From Pollutimonas nitritireducens (GTDB lineage Bacteria > Pseudomonadota > Gammaproteobacteria > Burkholderiales > Burkholderiaceae_B), in assembly GCF_002849615.1 (NCBI RefSeq), contig NZ_PDNV01000004.1:124001-188000 (forward strand): a DNA stretch of 64,000 bases. Reading direction: 5' to 3'. The notes beneath the pieces were generated by a model that was given only the letters and a program-made list of their open reading frames with translations, ran no database searches and was not told the origin of the DNA. The position numbers and the translations under genes are program-made. Of this stretch, positions 35,626 through 45,576 are shown piece after piece. Position 1 is the stretch's first letter. Every line of letters starts with the position of its first letter.

Positions 35626-36533
35626 TAGAAATACCCCTGCTTTTTCCGACGCTCCATGGAAGCCTCGGAGGTTTGATCGTCCATGCGGGTTGCACCACGT
35701 TCCGTGATGGTACTGATGGCTGTCTCGGCAATAATGGCCTGCGGGCTGTCTGCCGCGGACTCCACCGGGCATGTGCAGGAAATATCGCCTACCGTGCGAA
35801 ACCGTACGGTGGTCGTCTCGATTTTTTCATTGACTCGTGGTGGCGTGATCGGTGTGACAGGTACCAGCAGTCCGTTGCGCCTGACGATTTCCCGTTGGTG
35901 CGCATAATAAATGGAGGGCAGGTTCAGCTTCTCACGCGCGATGTACTGCCATACATCGAGTTCCGTCCAGTTGGATATTGGAAAGACCCGCATGTTTTCG
36001 CCGGGGTGTACCTTGGTATTGAACAAGTTCCACAGCTCGGGGCGTTGCGCCTTGGGATCCCACTGCCCAAACTCGTTCCGGAACGAAAACACCCGCTCCT
36101 TGGCCCTGGCCTTTTCTTCATCGCGGCGCGCCCCGCCCATGCAGGCATCGAATCCGAATTCTTCGATGGCTTCGAGCAGCGTCGTGGCCTGGGCCGTATT
36201 GCGCGAGTCGTTCTCGCGGCGCATTACGACCGTTCCACGCTCGATGGAGTCCTGGACATTGCGCACGATAAGCTCCGCGCCCAGCTCGGAAACGTGCCGG
36301 TCCCGAAACGCGATGACCTCGTCGAAGTTGTGTCCCGTATCCACGTGCAGAAGGGGAAATGGTATGCCGGCGGGATGGAATGCTTTTTGCGCGAGGCGCA
36401 GCAGGACAACCGAATCCTTGCCGCCGGAGAATAGCAAGACGGGACGTTCACACTCCGCCGCCACCTCGCGCAATATGTAGACAGCTTCGGATTCCAGCCA
36501 ATCCAGGTGTGTACGTGAGGAGATAACGCCCAT
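35625..36533 (-). CDS. cysD: Sulfate adenylyltransferase small subunit CysD
   Basis: Catalytic subunit of ATP sulfurylase, forming APS from sulfate and ATP. The 302-residue PAPS-reductase-fold protein has the PP-loop SGGKDS (36-41), the HVDTGHNFDEVI segment and GGARRDEEKARAKERVFSFR. The ATG at 36533 has AAGGAT seven bases upstream; the longer frame is not supported. Coupled with cysN downstream. Confidence 0.95.
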   Translation of the reverse strand: MGVISSRTHLDWLESEAVYILREVAAECERPVLLFSGGKDSVVLLRLAQKAFHPAGIPFPLLHVDTGHNFDEVIAFRDRHVSELGAELIVRNVQDSIERGTVVMRRENDSRNTAQATTLLEAIEEFGFDACMGGARRDEEKARAKERVFSFRNEFGQWDPKAQRPELWNLFNTKVHPGENMRVFPISNWTELDVWQYIAREKLNLPSIYYAHQREIVRRNGLLVPVTPITPPRVNEKIETTTVRFRTVGDISCTCPVESAADSPQAIIAETAISTITERGATRMDDQTSEASMERRKKQGYF

Positions 36534-36543
36534 GGTCTTATCC

Positions 36544-37263
36544 TTATGATTCTTGAAGATTTCCGGCATGCAAGCCGCATTCTTTCGACAGTTTCTGTTC
36601 CCACCACCAGCGTCCGGCACGCAAGTCTTCACCGGGCCGCAACGCGCGCGTACAGGGCTCGCAGCCGATGGAGGGGTAGCCTCGATCGTGCAAGGGGTTA
36701 TAGGGAATGGCTAGAGCCCGGATTACGGACCAGACCTCTTTGTCGGTCCATGCCGCCAATGGGTTGTACTTCTGCAGTCCGAAAACGCCGTCGTACTCGG
36801 CATCTGCCAGTTGCGCCCGTGTCTGGGACTGCTCACGTCGCTGTCCGGTAAGCCAGGCGGAATGACCCTTCAAGGCGAGACGCAAAGGCTGTACCTTGCG
36901 GATCGCACAACATGCTTTGCGCAGCTCGATGCTCTCGTAGAAGCCAAATTCGCCATGTGCGGCCACATGGCCCTGCACGGCGGCCTCATCGGGTCGCATC
37001 ACCTGAATGGCGACGCCATAGCGCTGCCTGATCACGTCGATCATCGCCACTGTCTCGGCTGGCAGGCGACCGGTATCCAGCGTAAACACATGGATCGGCA
37101 GGTCGCTTTCAAAAATGGCGTGCGACAGCAGCATGTCCTCTGCGCCAAACGACGAGGCAAAGACCGCATCGGGATGCCTGGCGCTGACGACTTCCAGCGT
37201 TTGCTGCAACTGGGTCCACAGCTGCCGCGTGGCAGGATCGAGAGGAGGATGGATTGTGTTCAC
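36544..37263 (-). CDS. cysH: Adenylyl-sulfate (APS) reductase CysH
   Basis: Reduces activated sulfate to sulfite using thioredoxin. The 239-residue protein has C118-C119 and C201/C204 (CC...CxxC), the [4Fe-4S] ligands that mark the APS-reducing rather than PAPS-reducing type, consistent with the lack of an APS-kinase domain in CysN. The catalytic Cys is in ECGLH (C229). It is the first gene of a cysH-cysD-cysN unit; the sulfite reductase gene that often precedes cysH is absent here. Confidence 0.95.
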   Translation of the reverse strand: MNTIHPPLDPATRQLWTQLQQTLEVVSARHPDAVFASSFGAEDMLLSHAIFESDLPIHVFTLDTGRLPAETVAMIDVIRQRYGVAIQVMRPDEAAVQGHVAAHGEFGFYESIELRKACCAIRKVQPLRLALKGHSAWLTGQRREQSQTRAQLADAEYDGVFGLQKYNPLAAWTDKEVWSVIRALAIPYNPLHDRGYPSIGCEPCTRALRPGEDLRAGRWWWEQKLSKECGLHAGNLQES

Positions 37264-37563
37264 GTCTTACCTGTACGCCATTTCATGGCTGGAGCCTCGG
37301 ACCAATTCTTGCTTGCTACGTTGATAAGCTGCAGCAGCACAAGCCGAAGATGAAGTCTGAAGGCCATTGCATCGCAAGGGAACGAATAAATAGTAGAGTG
37401 TTTATGTCGGACAGCTATTAGCCGTCCTGGCGACGACATCGTGGCCTGCGGCGCCATCGGATAAAGTGCAGCACATAGCGAACCGTCCCCTTTTATTTCT
37501 ATGGGAGAAAAATTGGGGACGTAGTAAGCTTGCGAACTGTTACTATCGCTTGAGGTGAAAATT
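37264..37563. other. 300-base divergent spacer between cysH and gdhA
   Basis: No gene is seen. It should hold the cysH promoter (for CysB control, not identifiable with confidence) and the gdhA promoter. The only structure noted is an inverted repeat CGTCCCC (37484-37490) / GGGGACG (37515-37521) with a 24-base loop containing short A/T tracts; such CCGTCCCC...GGGGACG sequences are reminiscent of REP-like elements or insertion-sequence remnants. GAGGTG at 37552-37557 is the gdhA ribosome site. Confidence 0.5.
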
Positions 37564-38853
37564 ATGTCTGAACATCCTACGCACGGAATCCCTTCTTACT
37601 TGAATTCACGCGAGTTGGGGCCGTGGGGCGTCTATCTGGAACAGGTAGAGCGTGTCACGCCTTATCTGGGCAAGTTGAGCAAATGGGTTGAAACCCTCAA
37701 GCGTCCGAAAAGATCCCTGATCGTCGATGTGCCTATCGAACTCGATAACGGTACGATTGCCCATTTCGAAGGCTATCGCGTCCAGCACAACACCACCAGG
37801 GGTCCCGGCAAGGGCGGTGTACGGTATCACCAGGATGTCACCCTGTCCGAAGTCATGGCGCTGGCGGCATGGATGTCGGTCAAAACTGCCGCGGTCAACC
37901 TTCCTTTCGGCGGGGCCAAGGGCGGCATCAGACTCGATCCGCGCAATTATTCGCAAGCTGAACTCGAACGTATCACGCGGCGGTACACCAGCGAGATCGG
38001 CGTCATCATCGGGCCACACAAAGACATCCCGGCACCGGACGTGAACACCAATGCTCAGACCATGGCCTGGATGATGGACACTTATTCCATGAATGAAGGC
38101 GCCACGACCACAGGCGTGGTGACGGGAAAGCCGGTGTCGCTCGGTGGCAGCCTGGGCCGAGTCGAAGCCACAGGCCGCGGCGTATATGTGGTTGGCTGCG
38201 AGGCCGCCCGTGACAAGGGTATCGCCATACAAGGCGCGCGTGTCGCCATACAGGGCTTCGGAAACGTGGGCGGGACGGCCGCGCGGCTTTTCTATGAAGC
38301 GGGGGCCAAGGTCATTGCGGTCCAGGACCACACTGGCTGCGTGCACAACGCCAATGGCCTTGAAGTTCTGTCATTGTTGAAACATGTCGAAGAGCACGGC
38401 GGCGTGGCAGGTTGTCCTGAAGCCGAACCGATGTCGAGCGACGATTTCTGGGCACTTGAGACCGAACTGCTGATTCCGGCAGCGCTCGAAAGCCAGCTTC
38501 ACGAAGGGAATGCCAATTCGATCCGCGCAAAAATCGTGATCGAAGGTGCCAATGGCCCGACCACTCCCGAAGCCGATGACATTCTGACGAGCAACGGCAC
38601 CCTCATTGTTCCCGATGTGCTGGCCAATGCGGGGGGCGTAACGGTATCCTACTTTGAGTGGGTGCAGGATTTCTCCAGCTATTACTGGACGGAGCCCGAG
38701 ATCAACCACCGCCTCGAAGCAATGATGCGCGCCGCGTATACGTCGGTTTCAACCGTTGCACAAGAGCACAAGGTCACGCAACGCACAGCCGCGTTCATCA
38801 CGGCATGCACACGCATTCTAGAGTCTCGTCAAGTGCGCGGCCTTTACCCTTGA
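37564..38853 (+). CDS. gdhA: Glutamate dehydrogenase (Glu/Leu/Phe/Val family)
   Basis: Interconverts glutamate and 2-oxoglutarate plus ammonium. The 429-residue protein has the substrate-site KGGVRYH (K83), the catalytic Lys in PFGGAKGGI (K119), Asp in [11 protein letters not shown] and the NAD-binding GFGNVGG near residue 228. The length is typical of the hexameric NAD-type enzymes. The ATG at 37564 follows GAGGTG; a GTG nine bases upstream is part of that ribosome site. Its end overlaps the convergent treY end by ten bases. Confidence 0.95.
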   Translation: MSEHPTHGIPSYLNSRELGPWGVYLEQVERVTPYLGKLSKWVETLKRPKRSLIVDVPIELDNGTIAHFEGYRVQHNTTRGPGKGGVRYHQDVTLSEVMALAAWMSVKTAAVNLPFGGAKGGIRLDPRNYSQAELERITRRYTSEIGVIIGPHKDIPAPDVNTNAQTMAWMMDTYSMNEGATTTGVVTGKPVSLGGSLGRVEATGRGVYVVGCEAARDKGIAIQGARVAIQGFGNVGGTAARLFYEAGAKVIAVQDHTGCVHNANGLEVLSLLKHVEEHGGVAGCPEAEPMSSDDFWALETELLIPAALESQLHEGNANSIRAKIVIEGANGPTTPEADDILTSNGTLIVPDVLANAGGVTVSYFEWVQDFSSYYWTEPEINHRLEAMMRAAYTSVSTVAQEHKVTQRTAAFITACTRILESRQVRGLYP

Positions 38854-41519
38854 GCAGGCAATAGCACGGTCAAGGGCTGGTCAGCCAGAAGGTCGGCCAG
38901 CCTCAACACACCGTCCTGGGAACATTCCAGGCGTGTGCCTGAAAATACATCACGCAAGGTCACGCCGATATATCGGCGGGGAAGCACCACGCACGTATCC
39001 TCCCACGATGCGGTATCAATGAGGGGCAAGCCTTCGTTTGCGCCCAGACCCACCCACGCAGATGACAGGCGCGGCACCACCACGAACATGTCTTTCTCCG
39101 GCGCCGCGCGCAAGAATGCCAGGACACGGTTGCTCTGGGATCCCAGTACAGGCAGACCGAAATAATCGCCCTTGGAAAACTGATCGGCACGCTCGCGGCG
39201 CAACCGCAACAAAGCGGCCACGACCGCCTGCTTCACCCATCCGTTTTTCCAGTCTTTGATCAATGCGGCAATGCCGGTGTCGGCGCCCAGCATGCCCAGC
39301 GCATGTCTGCGCGCCGCATAATCCACTTCCCTGCGATTGTCAGGATCCACCAGGCTGAAGTCCCAGAATTCGGTGCCCTGGTACAAGTCTGGCACTCCGG
39401 GACTGCATAGTCGCAGTACGGTCTGCGATAAGCTGTTCACGGCACCCGCTGGTGCGATCCGGTCAACGAACTGCTCGATGTCCTGAATCAGTGGAAGGCT
39501 GCTGCGGCCTGCCATCAAGTTATGAATGAAGTTTGCGCTGCGCTCTTCATAGCTTGTATCCGGTTCGAACCATCCGGAATTAAGTTTTGCCTCGCGCAAG
39601 GATTTTATGTGCCACTCCACCACCCTGTCGGCGAATAGCCGCAACCCCTCGCCATCATTGGCCGCCAGTCCTAATGGCCAAGCGCCCACCAGAGTCTGGA
39701 AAAGCATATAGCGCTCGGCAACCTGGACGGAGTTGGCCGCTGGATCGATTTTTTGGGCTTCTTCCAGCCATTTATTGCTGATCTGCGCCCACTGTCCCGG
39801 CATCTCGCTCAGCACGGCCAGACGGGCGCGTACATCCTCGCCACGTTTATGATCATGCGTGGCCGTCGCCAGCAACGAACGCGATAGATTCCCGGCACGC
39901 TCGATGTTACGCTGATGGAAGGTTTCTGACGAAATACCCAAGACGGAGGGATCGGATCCGACCTCGTTGCGGGAAATCAGACGGCCATAGCGGTAGAACG
40001 TGGTGTCTTCCAAAGACTTTGCTGCCAAAGGCGGCGTAAGCTGCTGGAAGCGGCGGATTGCCTCCCTCTGCAACTGCTGAATATCTGTATTGGCCCCTTC
40101 GGCGGATACCAGCGGGCTCGCGCCCAGCCACATATCGAGCACTTCCAGCAATGATTGCTCCACATCACTGGCGGGACCCAGCCCAGCAGAGACCGCACGC
40201 ATTGTCCGTGCAAGGCATTCTGCATCCGCTTGATTGCGCCGGCCTGTCTGCGAATAGTTGCGGTAGACGGGAAAGGCCACGAGCACTTCGTCGAGCGTTC
40301 GGGCAATGGCGTCCGTTGTCCAGTCCCTAGTATAGACGCTGGCCTGGGCCAAGCCCGACAAAGCTCGCAGCAGGCCCTTGCGTTCCGCCACAAAATGACG
40401 CCGCAGCATCAGACGCCTGGCATCATGGACAACGTCACGAAGTGGCCGCCCGTCTTGCGCGATCGATGTCCAATGCTCGGTCAAGAGAGGTTCGCCGGCC
40501 GGATCATGCAATACAGCGGCCGCCTGGTCCATGAAATCGTAGCCACTGGTGCCATCCACTTCCCAGCGATCGTCGAGGACTTCCCCTTCAGCCAGGATCT
40601 TCTCTACGACCAGCCATGGTTGGTCCTCGCTCAACGGTCCTGGACGAGCTGCCACCCTCTGCTCGAGCGCGCGGCGCAACTGTCGGCAATACGCGATAGG
40701 GTCGGCCAGGCCATCGACATGGTCGATCCGCAGGCCGTCGATTAGTCCTTGTTCATAAAGACGCAGCGGCAAGGCATGCACAGCGTCGAACACCTCCTGC
40801 TTCTCTACCCTTACCCCCATCAATTCGCTGATTTCGAAAAAACGACGCCAATTGATGCTATCGGGTGCGCAACGCCACCATGCCAGCCGGTAATGCTGGC
40901 GCTCCAGCAATTCATGCAGGCGCTGCTGGCCCTGCGTCTGGCTGCTGTCGTACAGGTCGACGAGCGCTTGCGGGCCAGTCTCCGCGGTGCAGAGCGTTCC
41001 CGGGGCAATCGGATAAGGCACGCCATTAATGTCCAGACGATGAGACTGCGACACCGCATCGAAGACCAGGCGGATGCCGCCGCCTATCAATGTATGCCCA
41101 TATGGCTCGGCCAGGAAAGGCGCCAGCACCTTCCCGTCCAGCGTTGCATCGCCCGGATGCCAATCGATATCCAGCCAGGAGGCATAGCGGCTCTGTTCTC
41201 CATGTTCCAGTACATCCCACCACCAGGCATTGCCGGGATGGACCGCCATATGATTCGGAACAATATCAAGCACCAATCCCATGTCGTGCTGCCGCAAGCG
41301 CGCCACCAACGACTCCAATGCCTCGAGCCCGCCAAGTTCAGGGTTCACCATGGAATGGTCAATCACATCGTAGCCGTGCATGGAGCCCGGCCTGGCCCGC
41401 GAGACAGGAGACGTATAGAGGTGGCTGATGCCGAGGCTGGCGTAGTACGGCACTTGCTCACATGCATCGTCCAAGGTGAAGCCAGCATGCAACTGCAAGC
41501 GTGTGGTGGCGCGCAACAT
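38844..41519 (-). CDS. treY: Maltooligosyltrehalose synthase TreY
   Basis: Converts the reducing-end maltose unit of alpha-glucans into a trehalose unit. The 891-residue GH13 protein has catalytic D266 in GLRIDHVDG and E306 in VVEKIL, followed by the TreY hallmark [11 protein letters not shown] (319-329). The ATG at 41519 lies two bases after the malQ stop; the longer frame overlaps malQ. It works with TreZ, which releases trehalose, and is the last gene of the eight-gene operon. Confidence 0.95.
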   Translation of the reverse strand: MLRATTRLQLHAGFTLDDACEQVPYYASLGISHLYTSPVSRARPGSMHGYDVIDHSMVNPELGGLEALESLVARLRQHDMGLVLDIVPNHMAVHPGNAWWWDVLEHGEQSRYASWLDIDWHPGDATLDGKVLAPFLAEPYGHTLIGGGIRLVFDAVSQSHRLDINGVPYPIAPGTLCTAETGPQALVDLYDSSQTQGQQRLHELLERQHYRLAWWRCAPDSINWRRFFEISELMGVRVEKQEVFDAVHALPLRLYEQGLIDGLRIDHVDGLADPIAYCRQLRRALEQRVAARPGPLSEDQPWLVVEKILAEGEVLDDRWEVDGTSGYDFMDQAAAVLHDPAGEPLLTEHWTSIAQDGRPLRDVVHDARRLMLRRHFVAERKGLLRALSGLAQASVYTRDWTTDAIARTLDEVLVAFPVYRNYSQTGRRNQADAECLARTMRAVSAGLGPASDVEQSLLEVLDMWLGASPLVSAEGANTDIQQLQREAIRRFQQLTPPLAAKSLEDTTFYRYGRLISRNEVGSDPSVLGISSETFHQRNIERAGNLSRSLLATATHDHKRGEDVRARLAVLSEMPGQWAQISNKWLEEAQKIDPAANSVQVAERYMLFQTLVGAWPLGLAANDGEGLRLFADRVVEWHIKSLREAKLNSGWFEPDTSYEERSANFIHNLMAGRSSLPLIQDIEQFVDRIAPAGAVNSLSQTVLRLCSPGVPDLYQGTEFWDFSLVDPDNRREVDYAARRHALGMLGADTGIAALIKDWKNGWVKQAVVAALLRLRRERADQFSKGDYFGLPVLGSQSNRVLAFLRAAPEKDMFVVVPRLSSAWVGLGANEGLPLIDTASWEDTCVVLPRRYIGVTLRDVFSGTRLECSQDGVLRLADLLADQPLTVLLPAQG

Positions 41520-41521
41520 AG

Positions 41522-43759
41522 TCAAGTTTGTCTCCTCGCCCGCCTGATGGCCGTAATACCGCTGGCGACCTGCGCATTGTTGAAAATTTCGTCCACACCC
41601 GCGGGTAAGCATTGAATCCAGTTCGGGTGGGGCGACGCTCCGTCACCACCGCTGCCGGGAAGATTGGGTTGCTCGCGCATTCCCAAAAGGTCTTCCAGCG
41701 ACACAATGACAAGAGGCGAGGGCGTCTTGCTGACATAAGAAAGCACGGCGTTACGCGGAACGTCCACCGGAAACGGGGCGCTCGCGCTTATGCAGCCTGC
41801 GTCTTTCAAGGCCTGCCATAGCGCGTTCTTGTCGCGCCGACGGGCGACGGTCTCTTGCGGGTCGGGTTCACCGGATGCGCGCCACTCCAGGTCGCGTCCC
41901 GACCACCAGCCGTGAATGGTGGGAAGGTCGTGAGTGGTGGGCGTTGCCATGCTCCATGCAGGCCATTGTGCGGGAGGAAGAAAGACTGGGACTTCAGCGG
42001 AATCAGCATCTGCCGGTTCAGCGCTGTCCGCCTTGCCTTCCAGCTCCGGGCCAGCTTGTGCGTCAGGCTGACGCGGCTTCACCGGAGACCGCTCGAACCA
42101 CAGCACACTCGTACCCAGGATGCCCTTGCGTTCCAGTTGATCGTTGAAGCCTTCCGGTACAGTTCCCAGATTCTCGCCCACCACCAATGCCTTATGGCGC
42201 CATGCCTCCAGAACCAGCAAGCGCAGCATGTCCTGCATGGGGTAATTCAGATAAACGCCATCGGCCGCACCCGCACCCGGTGGAACCAGCCACATTCGGC
42301 GCATGCCCAGAATATGGTCTATGCGCAAGCCGCCGGCGTGCGCCAGTACGGCTCTCACCGTCTCGATAAACGCGGCGTAGGCCGTCTGGCGCAAAGCCCT
42401 GGGTGAAAACGCGGTAAGTCCCCAGTTTTGTCCGTCGGCCTGGAACAAATCGGGCGGAGCACCCACTGAAACTCCCTCCAGCATTTCCCCCTGACGGCTC
42501 CACGCATGGCTGCCGCGCGCATCCGTGCCGATGGCGAGATCCACAATAAGTCCCACCGACATCCCTGCCTCGCGTGCGCTCTGCTGAACATAATGCAGGC
42601 CTCTCTCGGCCAGCCATTGCAGAAAGGCGTGAAAGCCTACTTCCTCTTCATGCTGCATTGCGTAGGCCATGACCTCCATTCCGCGCGGGTCATGCAGGCC
42701 GGGCGACCAGTCCTGCCAACCACTTGCCGGCCCCAACTGTGCGAGATGGTGAGCGTGCAAGGCTTCATAACACGCGTGGATCTGCAGGGCTTCGCCACCC
42801 TGCCGGCGAAACGTCTCAAAAGCCTGCACTAGGTCAGCCGGACCGTCTTGGCGAAAATCGTCAAACAGGCGTCTGAGCAGAGCCATGCGCCGTGGCAGGA
42901 TATCGGGCCACTCGACGAAATTGCCGTTTACGGCGCGAGGACTGATGGTCTCGCCCATCGTTTGCAGAGCACGCCGGACGGCGTCATTGCCCAGCACGAT
43001 CGATGGCTGGATATAGGCCGTGTTCAGGAACAGACGGCTGGAAGGTGCATAAGGGCTGTACCGCTGCGGGTCCGCGCCGAACATGGCGTGCACGGGGCTG
43101 ATCGCCAACGCGCTGGCTCCCGACTGGGCAGCGCCCCGAGCCAAGCCGGCCAGCAGGCCAAAATCGCCCCCTCTTTCCCATCCTGGCCAAATGGGCGTGG
43201 AGGGCTGATGGTTCGCGTCGTCGACAACGCCATCAGTCTGCGGCGATGAGGGGCGCAAACTGTAGACTTGGGCGGCGACTCCCCACAAGCCGTTTGACTT
43301 TCCGGTACCCACGCCTGGCGGTAAGGGACACCTTTTCGGCGCGACGGCGATGGTAAGTTCCAGATCGCCGATACTCAATCTATGGTATCCCGGTCGTTCA
43401 ATGCCCGGCAGCCTGACTTTGCCTTGCCCTGCCTGGGCAGCCCTGGCAATGAATTGCTTGCCATCCTCGAGCGTCAAGGTATAGACGGGCGAACCCGTAT
43501 AGTCGAACACCAGCGCCTCATTCACGGTCACTGTCAGCATCATGCCGGTCGCCGGCTGCTTTTCGCTTTCAAGCTGGCGAAGGCTACCGGCGATCTGCTC
43601 CGCGCTTGCACAAGCCAGACCGAGCAATTTCAGCATGCTTCGCAGCACGGATGCATCCACGTCGTGCCACTCCCCACGCACATCCCGCCAACGCGGCACA
43701 AGACCTGCTTCCTCGGACAAGCGTATCAATGCCGGATCGAGTTGGAGCGTATCGATCAC
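41522..43759 (-). CDS. malQ: 4-alpha-glucanotransferase MalQ (amylomaltase)
   Basis: GH77 enzyme that transfers alpha-1,4-glucan segments, recycling short maltooligosaccharides. The 745-residue protein has an N-terminal extension domain (about 1-150) as in E. coli MalQ, catalytic D481 in GLRIDHILGM, E529 in GENLGTVP and D611 in THDLPTIHGWW. An unusual Ala/Asp/Glu-rich segment (about residues 565-591) is inserted before the last catalytic motif. Its start overlaps the treZ stop as ATGA, so the two are coupled. Confidence 0.94.
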   Translation of the reverse strand: MIDTLQLDPALIRLSEEAGLVPRWRDVRGEWHDVDASVLRSMLKLLGLACASAEQIAGSLRQLESEKQPATGMMLTVTVNEALVFDYTGSPVYTLTLEDGKQFIARAAQAGQGKVRLPGIERPGYHRLSIGDLELTIAVAPKRCPLPPGVGTGKSNGLWGVAAQVYSLRPSSPQTDGVVDDANHQPSTPIWPGWERGGDFGLLAGLARGAAQSGASALAISPVHAMFGADPQRYSPYAPSSRLFLNTAYIQPSIVLGNDAVRRALQTMGETISPRAVNGNFVEWPDILPRRMALLRRLFDDFRQDGPADLVQAFETFRRQGGEALQIHACYEALHAHHLAQLGPASGWQDWSPGLHDPRGMEVMAYAMQHEEEVGFHAFLQWLAERGLHYVQQSAREAGMSVGLIVDLAIGTDARGSHAWSRQGEMLEGVSVGAPPDLFQADGQNWGLTAFSPRALRQTAYAAFIETVRAVLAHAGGLRIDHILGMRRMWLVPPGAGAADGVYLNYPMQDMLRLLVLEAWRHKALVVGENLGTVPEGFNDQLERKGILGTSVLWFERSPVKPRQPDAQAGPELEGKADSAEPADADSAEVPVFLPPAQWPAWSMATPTTHDLPTIHGWWSGRDLEWRASGEPDPQETVARRRDKNALWQALKDAGCISASAPFPVDVPRNAVLSYVSKTPSPLVIVSLEDLLGMREQPNLPGSGGDGASPHPNWIQCLPAGVDEIFNNAQVASGITAIRRARRQT

Positions 43760-45561
43760 GGCATTTCCTTTGGGTGGACCGCCGCGCCTGCGTCAGCCAC
43801 CAGGGTGGCCGTCGTGCTGTAGGCGCGGACGCACTCCTCAGCCAGCCCTTTGCCAGGCGTTTCGCTGCTTTCAAAAATCACCGATTCACTTGCATGAAGC
43901 ACCCCCGCTGGCAACGCCAGATCTTCCTCCGAAAGATTGCAATAGAGGCTCAGTACGTCACCATTGCCCAACTCCCAGCTGGCCGCCAGGCATCTGTCCC
44001 CCAGCACCTGCACAGATACGTTGCGGGCCCCCGCCAGATGCGGGGTCACGTATTCAGCGCGCAATCCAAGCAAATGGCGATAGTAGATCAGCCAGGACGC
44101 GGCATTTTTGTCCGCTGGGTCCGAGATCACCTTGCTTTGATTCCACGTTATCTCGTCGTTGGGATCCGGTATCCGCTCACGGGTCGACGGGTCGGAAAAT
44201 GCACTGAAGCCGGCGAATTCCTTGCGCCTTCCATCGCGCACAGCTTGCGCCAGGTCAGGGTCTTCGAAGCTGGTGAAGTACAGGAATGGTGCCGTGGCAC
44301 CGTACTCCTCTCCCATGAACAGCATGGGTATGTGGGGGGTAAGCAGTTGAAGCGCTACGGCAGCTTTCAATGCATCGGTCTTGCCCGCGCAAAGCGAAAT
44401 CAGGCGTTCGCCCAGGGCTCGGTTTCCAGTTTGATCGTGATTCTGCAGGAAAAATACGAACGCATGCGGAGGAAGGTCGGCACTGGGCTCTCCGCGCGGT
44501 TCGCCGTTGCGCCATGGGCTTGGTTCTCCCTGATAGATAAAACCTTCGGCCAGGCATCGCGCAAGCTTGCGCGTGGGATTATCCCGATACGACGTGTAAT
44601 AGCCCTGAATTTCGCCTGTCAGCATACTGTGCAGGATATGGTGGGCATCATCGTTCCATTGCGCGTCGAATCCCTGCTTCAGCAATCTTGCGTTGTTGTC
44701 GTCATTTTCGAGCACCAGATGGACATAGCGAGCAGGATCCAGATTCTGGCGGACAAAACGCGCCATTTCAGGTAGCCAGTCAGTCTCTGAAATGGCATGA
44801 ACGGCATCCAGCCGTAATCCATCAAAGCGGTACTCACGCAACCAGTAAAGGGCATTCTCGGCAAAAAATGCGCGTACCTGCGGCTTCCTGAAGTCGATCG
44901 CCGGCCCCCACGGGGTCTTCACATCCTCACGATAGAAATCAGGGGCATAAGCGGACAGATAATTACCGTCCGGCCCGAAATGGTTATAGACGACATCCAG
45001 GAACACCATCACGTTCAGACCATGCGCCTCGTCGATCAGCGCCCGCAGCTCGTCGGGCGTCCCGTAAGCACCATCTGGCGCGTAGGGCAATACGCCGTCG
45101 TATCCCCAATTGCGCGCGCCGGGAAAATCGGCGATGGGCATCAGTTCGATTGCCGTGATACCCAGGTTGGCCAGTGCCGGCAGCATCGCTTGAACACCGC
45201 GAAAGCCCCCCGCCAGGCCAACATGCAGCTCGTAGAGTACTGTTTCGGTCCAGGGGCGTCCGCGCCAACCGTCGTGTCGCCATGAATAGGATTCCGTGTC
45301 GACGACAATACTGGCGTCATGTACATCGCCAGCCTGCAGTCGGGAGGCCGGATCGGGAACGAAAAGATCCGGCCCCACCCGGTAGCGGTAGCGTGACCCC
45401 GGCTCACAGGCCCGTTCCAACTCATGGAACCCGTCGCCGACCGGCCTCATGACATGGACTTCGTTTTCCAGTTCGAGCTCCACACTTGCCGCGCCTGGCG
45501 CCCAGAGTCGGAAGTTAACAATGCCTCGGTCGCGCAATGTGGCGCCGAATGAATAATGCAT
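43756..45561 (-). CDS. treZ: Malto-oligosyltrehalose trehalohydrolase TreZ
   Basis: Releases trehalose from maltooligosyltrehalose made by TreY. The 601-residue GH13 protein has an N-terminal beta-sandwich (about 1-95), then the (beta/alpha)8 barrel with [11 protein letters not shown] (nucleophile D252), LVLENDDNNARLL (E285) and FLQNHDQTGNRALG (third acid Asp). Length and motifs are typical. It lies 15 bases after glgX and overlaps malQ by 4 bases. Confidence 0.95.
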   Translation of the reverse strand: MHYSFGATLRDRGIVNFRLWAPGAASVELELENEVHVMRPVGDGFHELERACEPGSRYRYRVGPDLFVPDPASRLQAGDVHDASIVVDTESYSWRHDGWRGRPWTETVLYELHVGLAGGFRGVQAMLPALANLGITAIELMPIADFPGARNWGYDGVLPYAPDGAYGTPDELRALIDEAHGLNVMVFLDVVYNHFGPDGNYLSAYAPDFYREDVKTPWGPAIDFRKPQVRAFFAENALYWLREYRFDGLRLDAVHAISETDWLPEMARFVRQNLDPARYVHLVLENDDNNARLLKQGFDAQWNDDAHHILHSMLTGEIQGYYTSYRDNPTRKLARCLAEGFIYQGEPSPWRNGEPRGEPSADLPPHAFVFFLQNHDQTGNRALGERLISLCAGKTDALKAAVALQLLTPHIPMLFMGEEYGATAPFLYFTSFEDPDLAQAVRDGRRKEFAGFSAFSDPSTRERIPDPNDEITWNQSKVISDPADKNAASWLIYYRHLLGLRAEYVTPHLAGARNVSVQVLGDRCLAASWELGNGDVLSLYCNLSEEDLALPAGVLHASESVIFESSETPGKGLAEECVRAYSTTATLVADAGAAVHPKEMP

Positions 45562-45576
45562 ATTGCCTCCAGTTCG

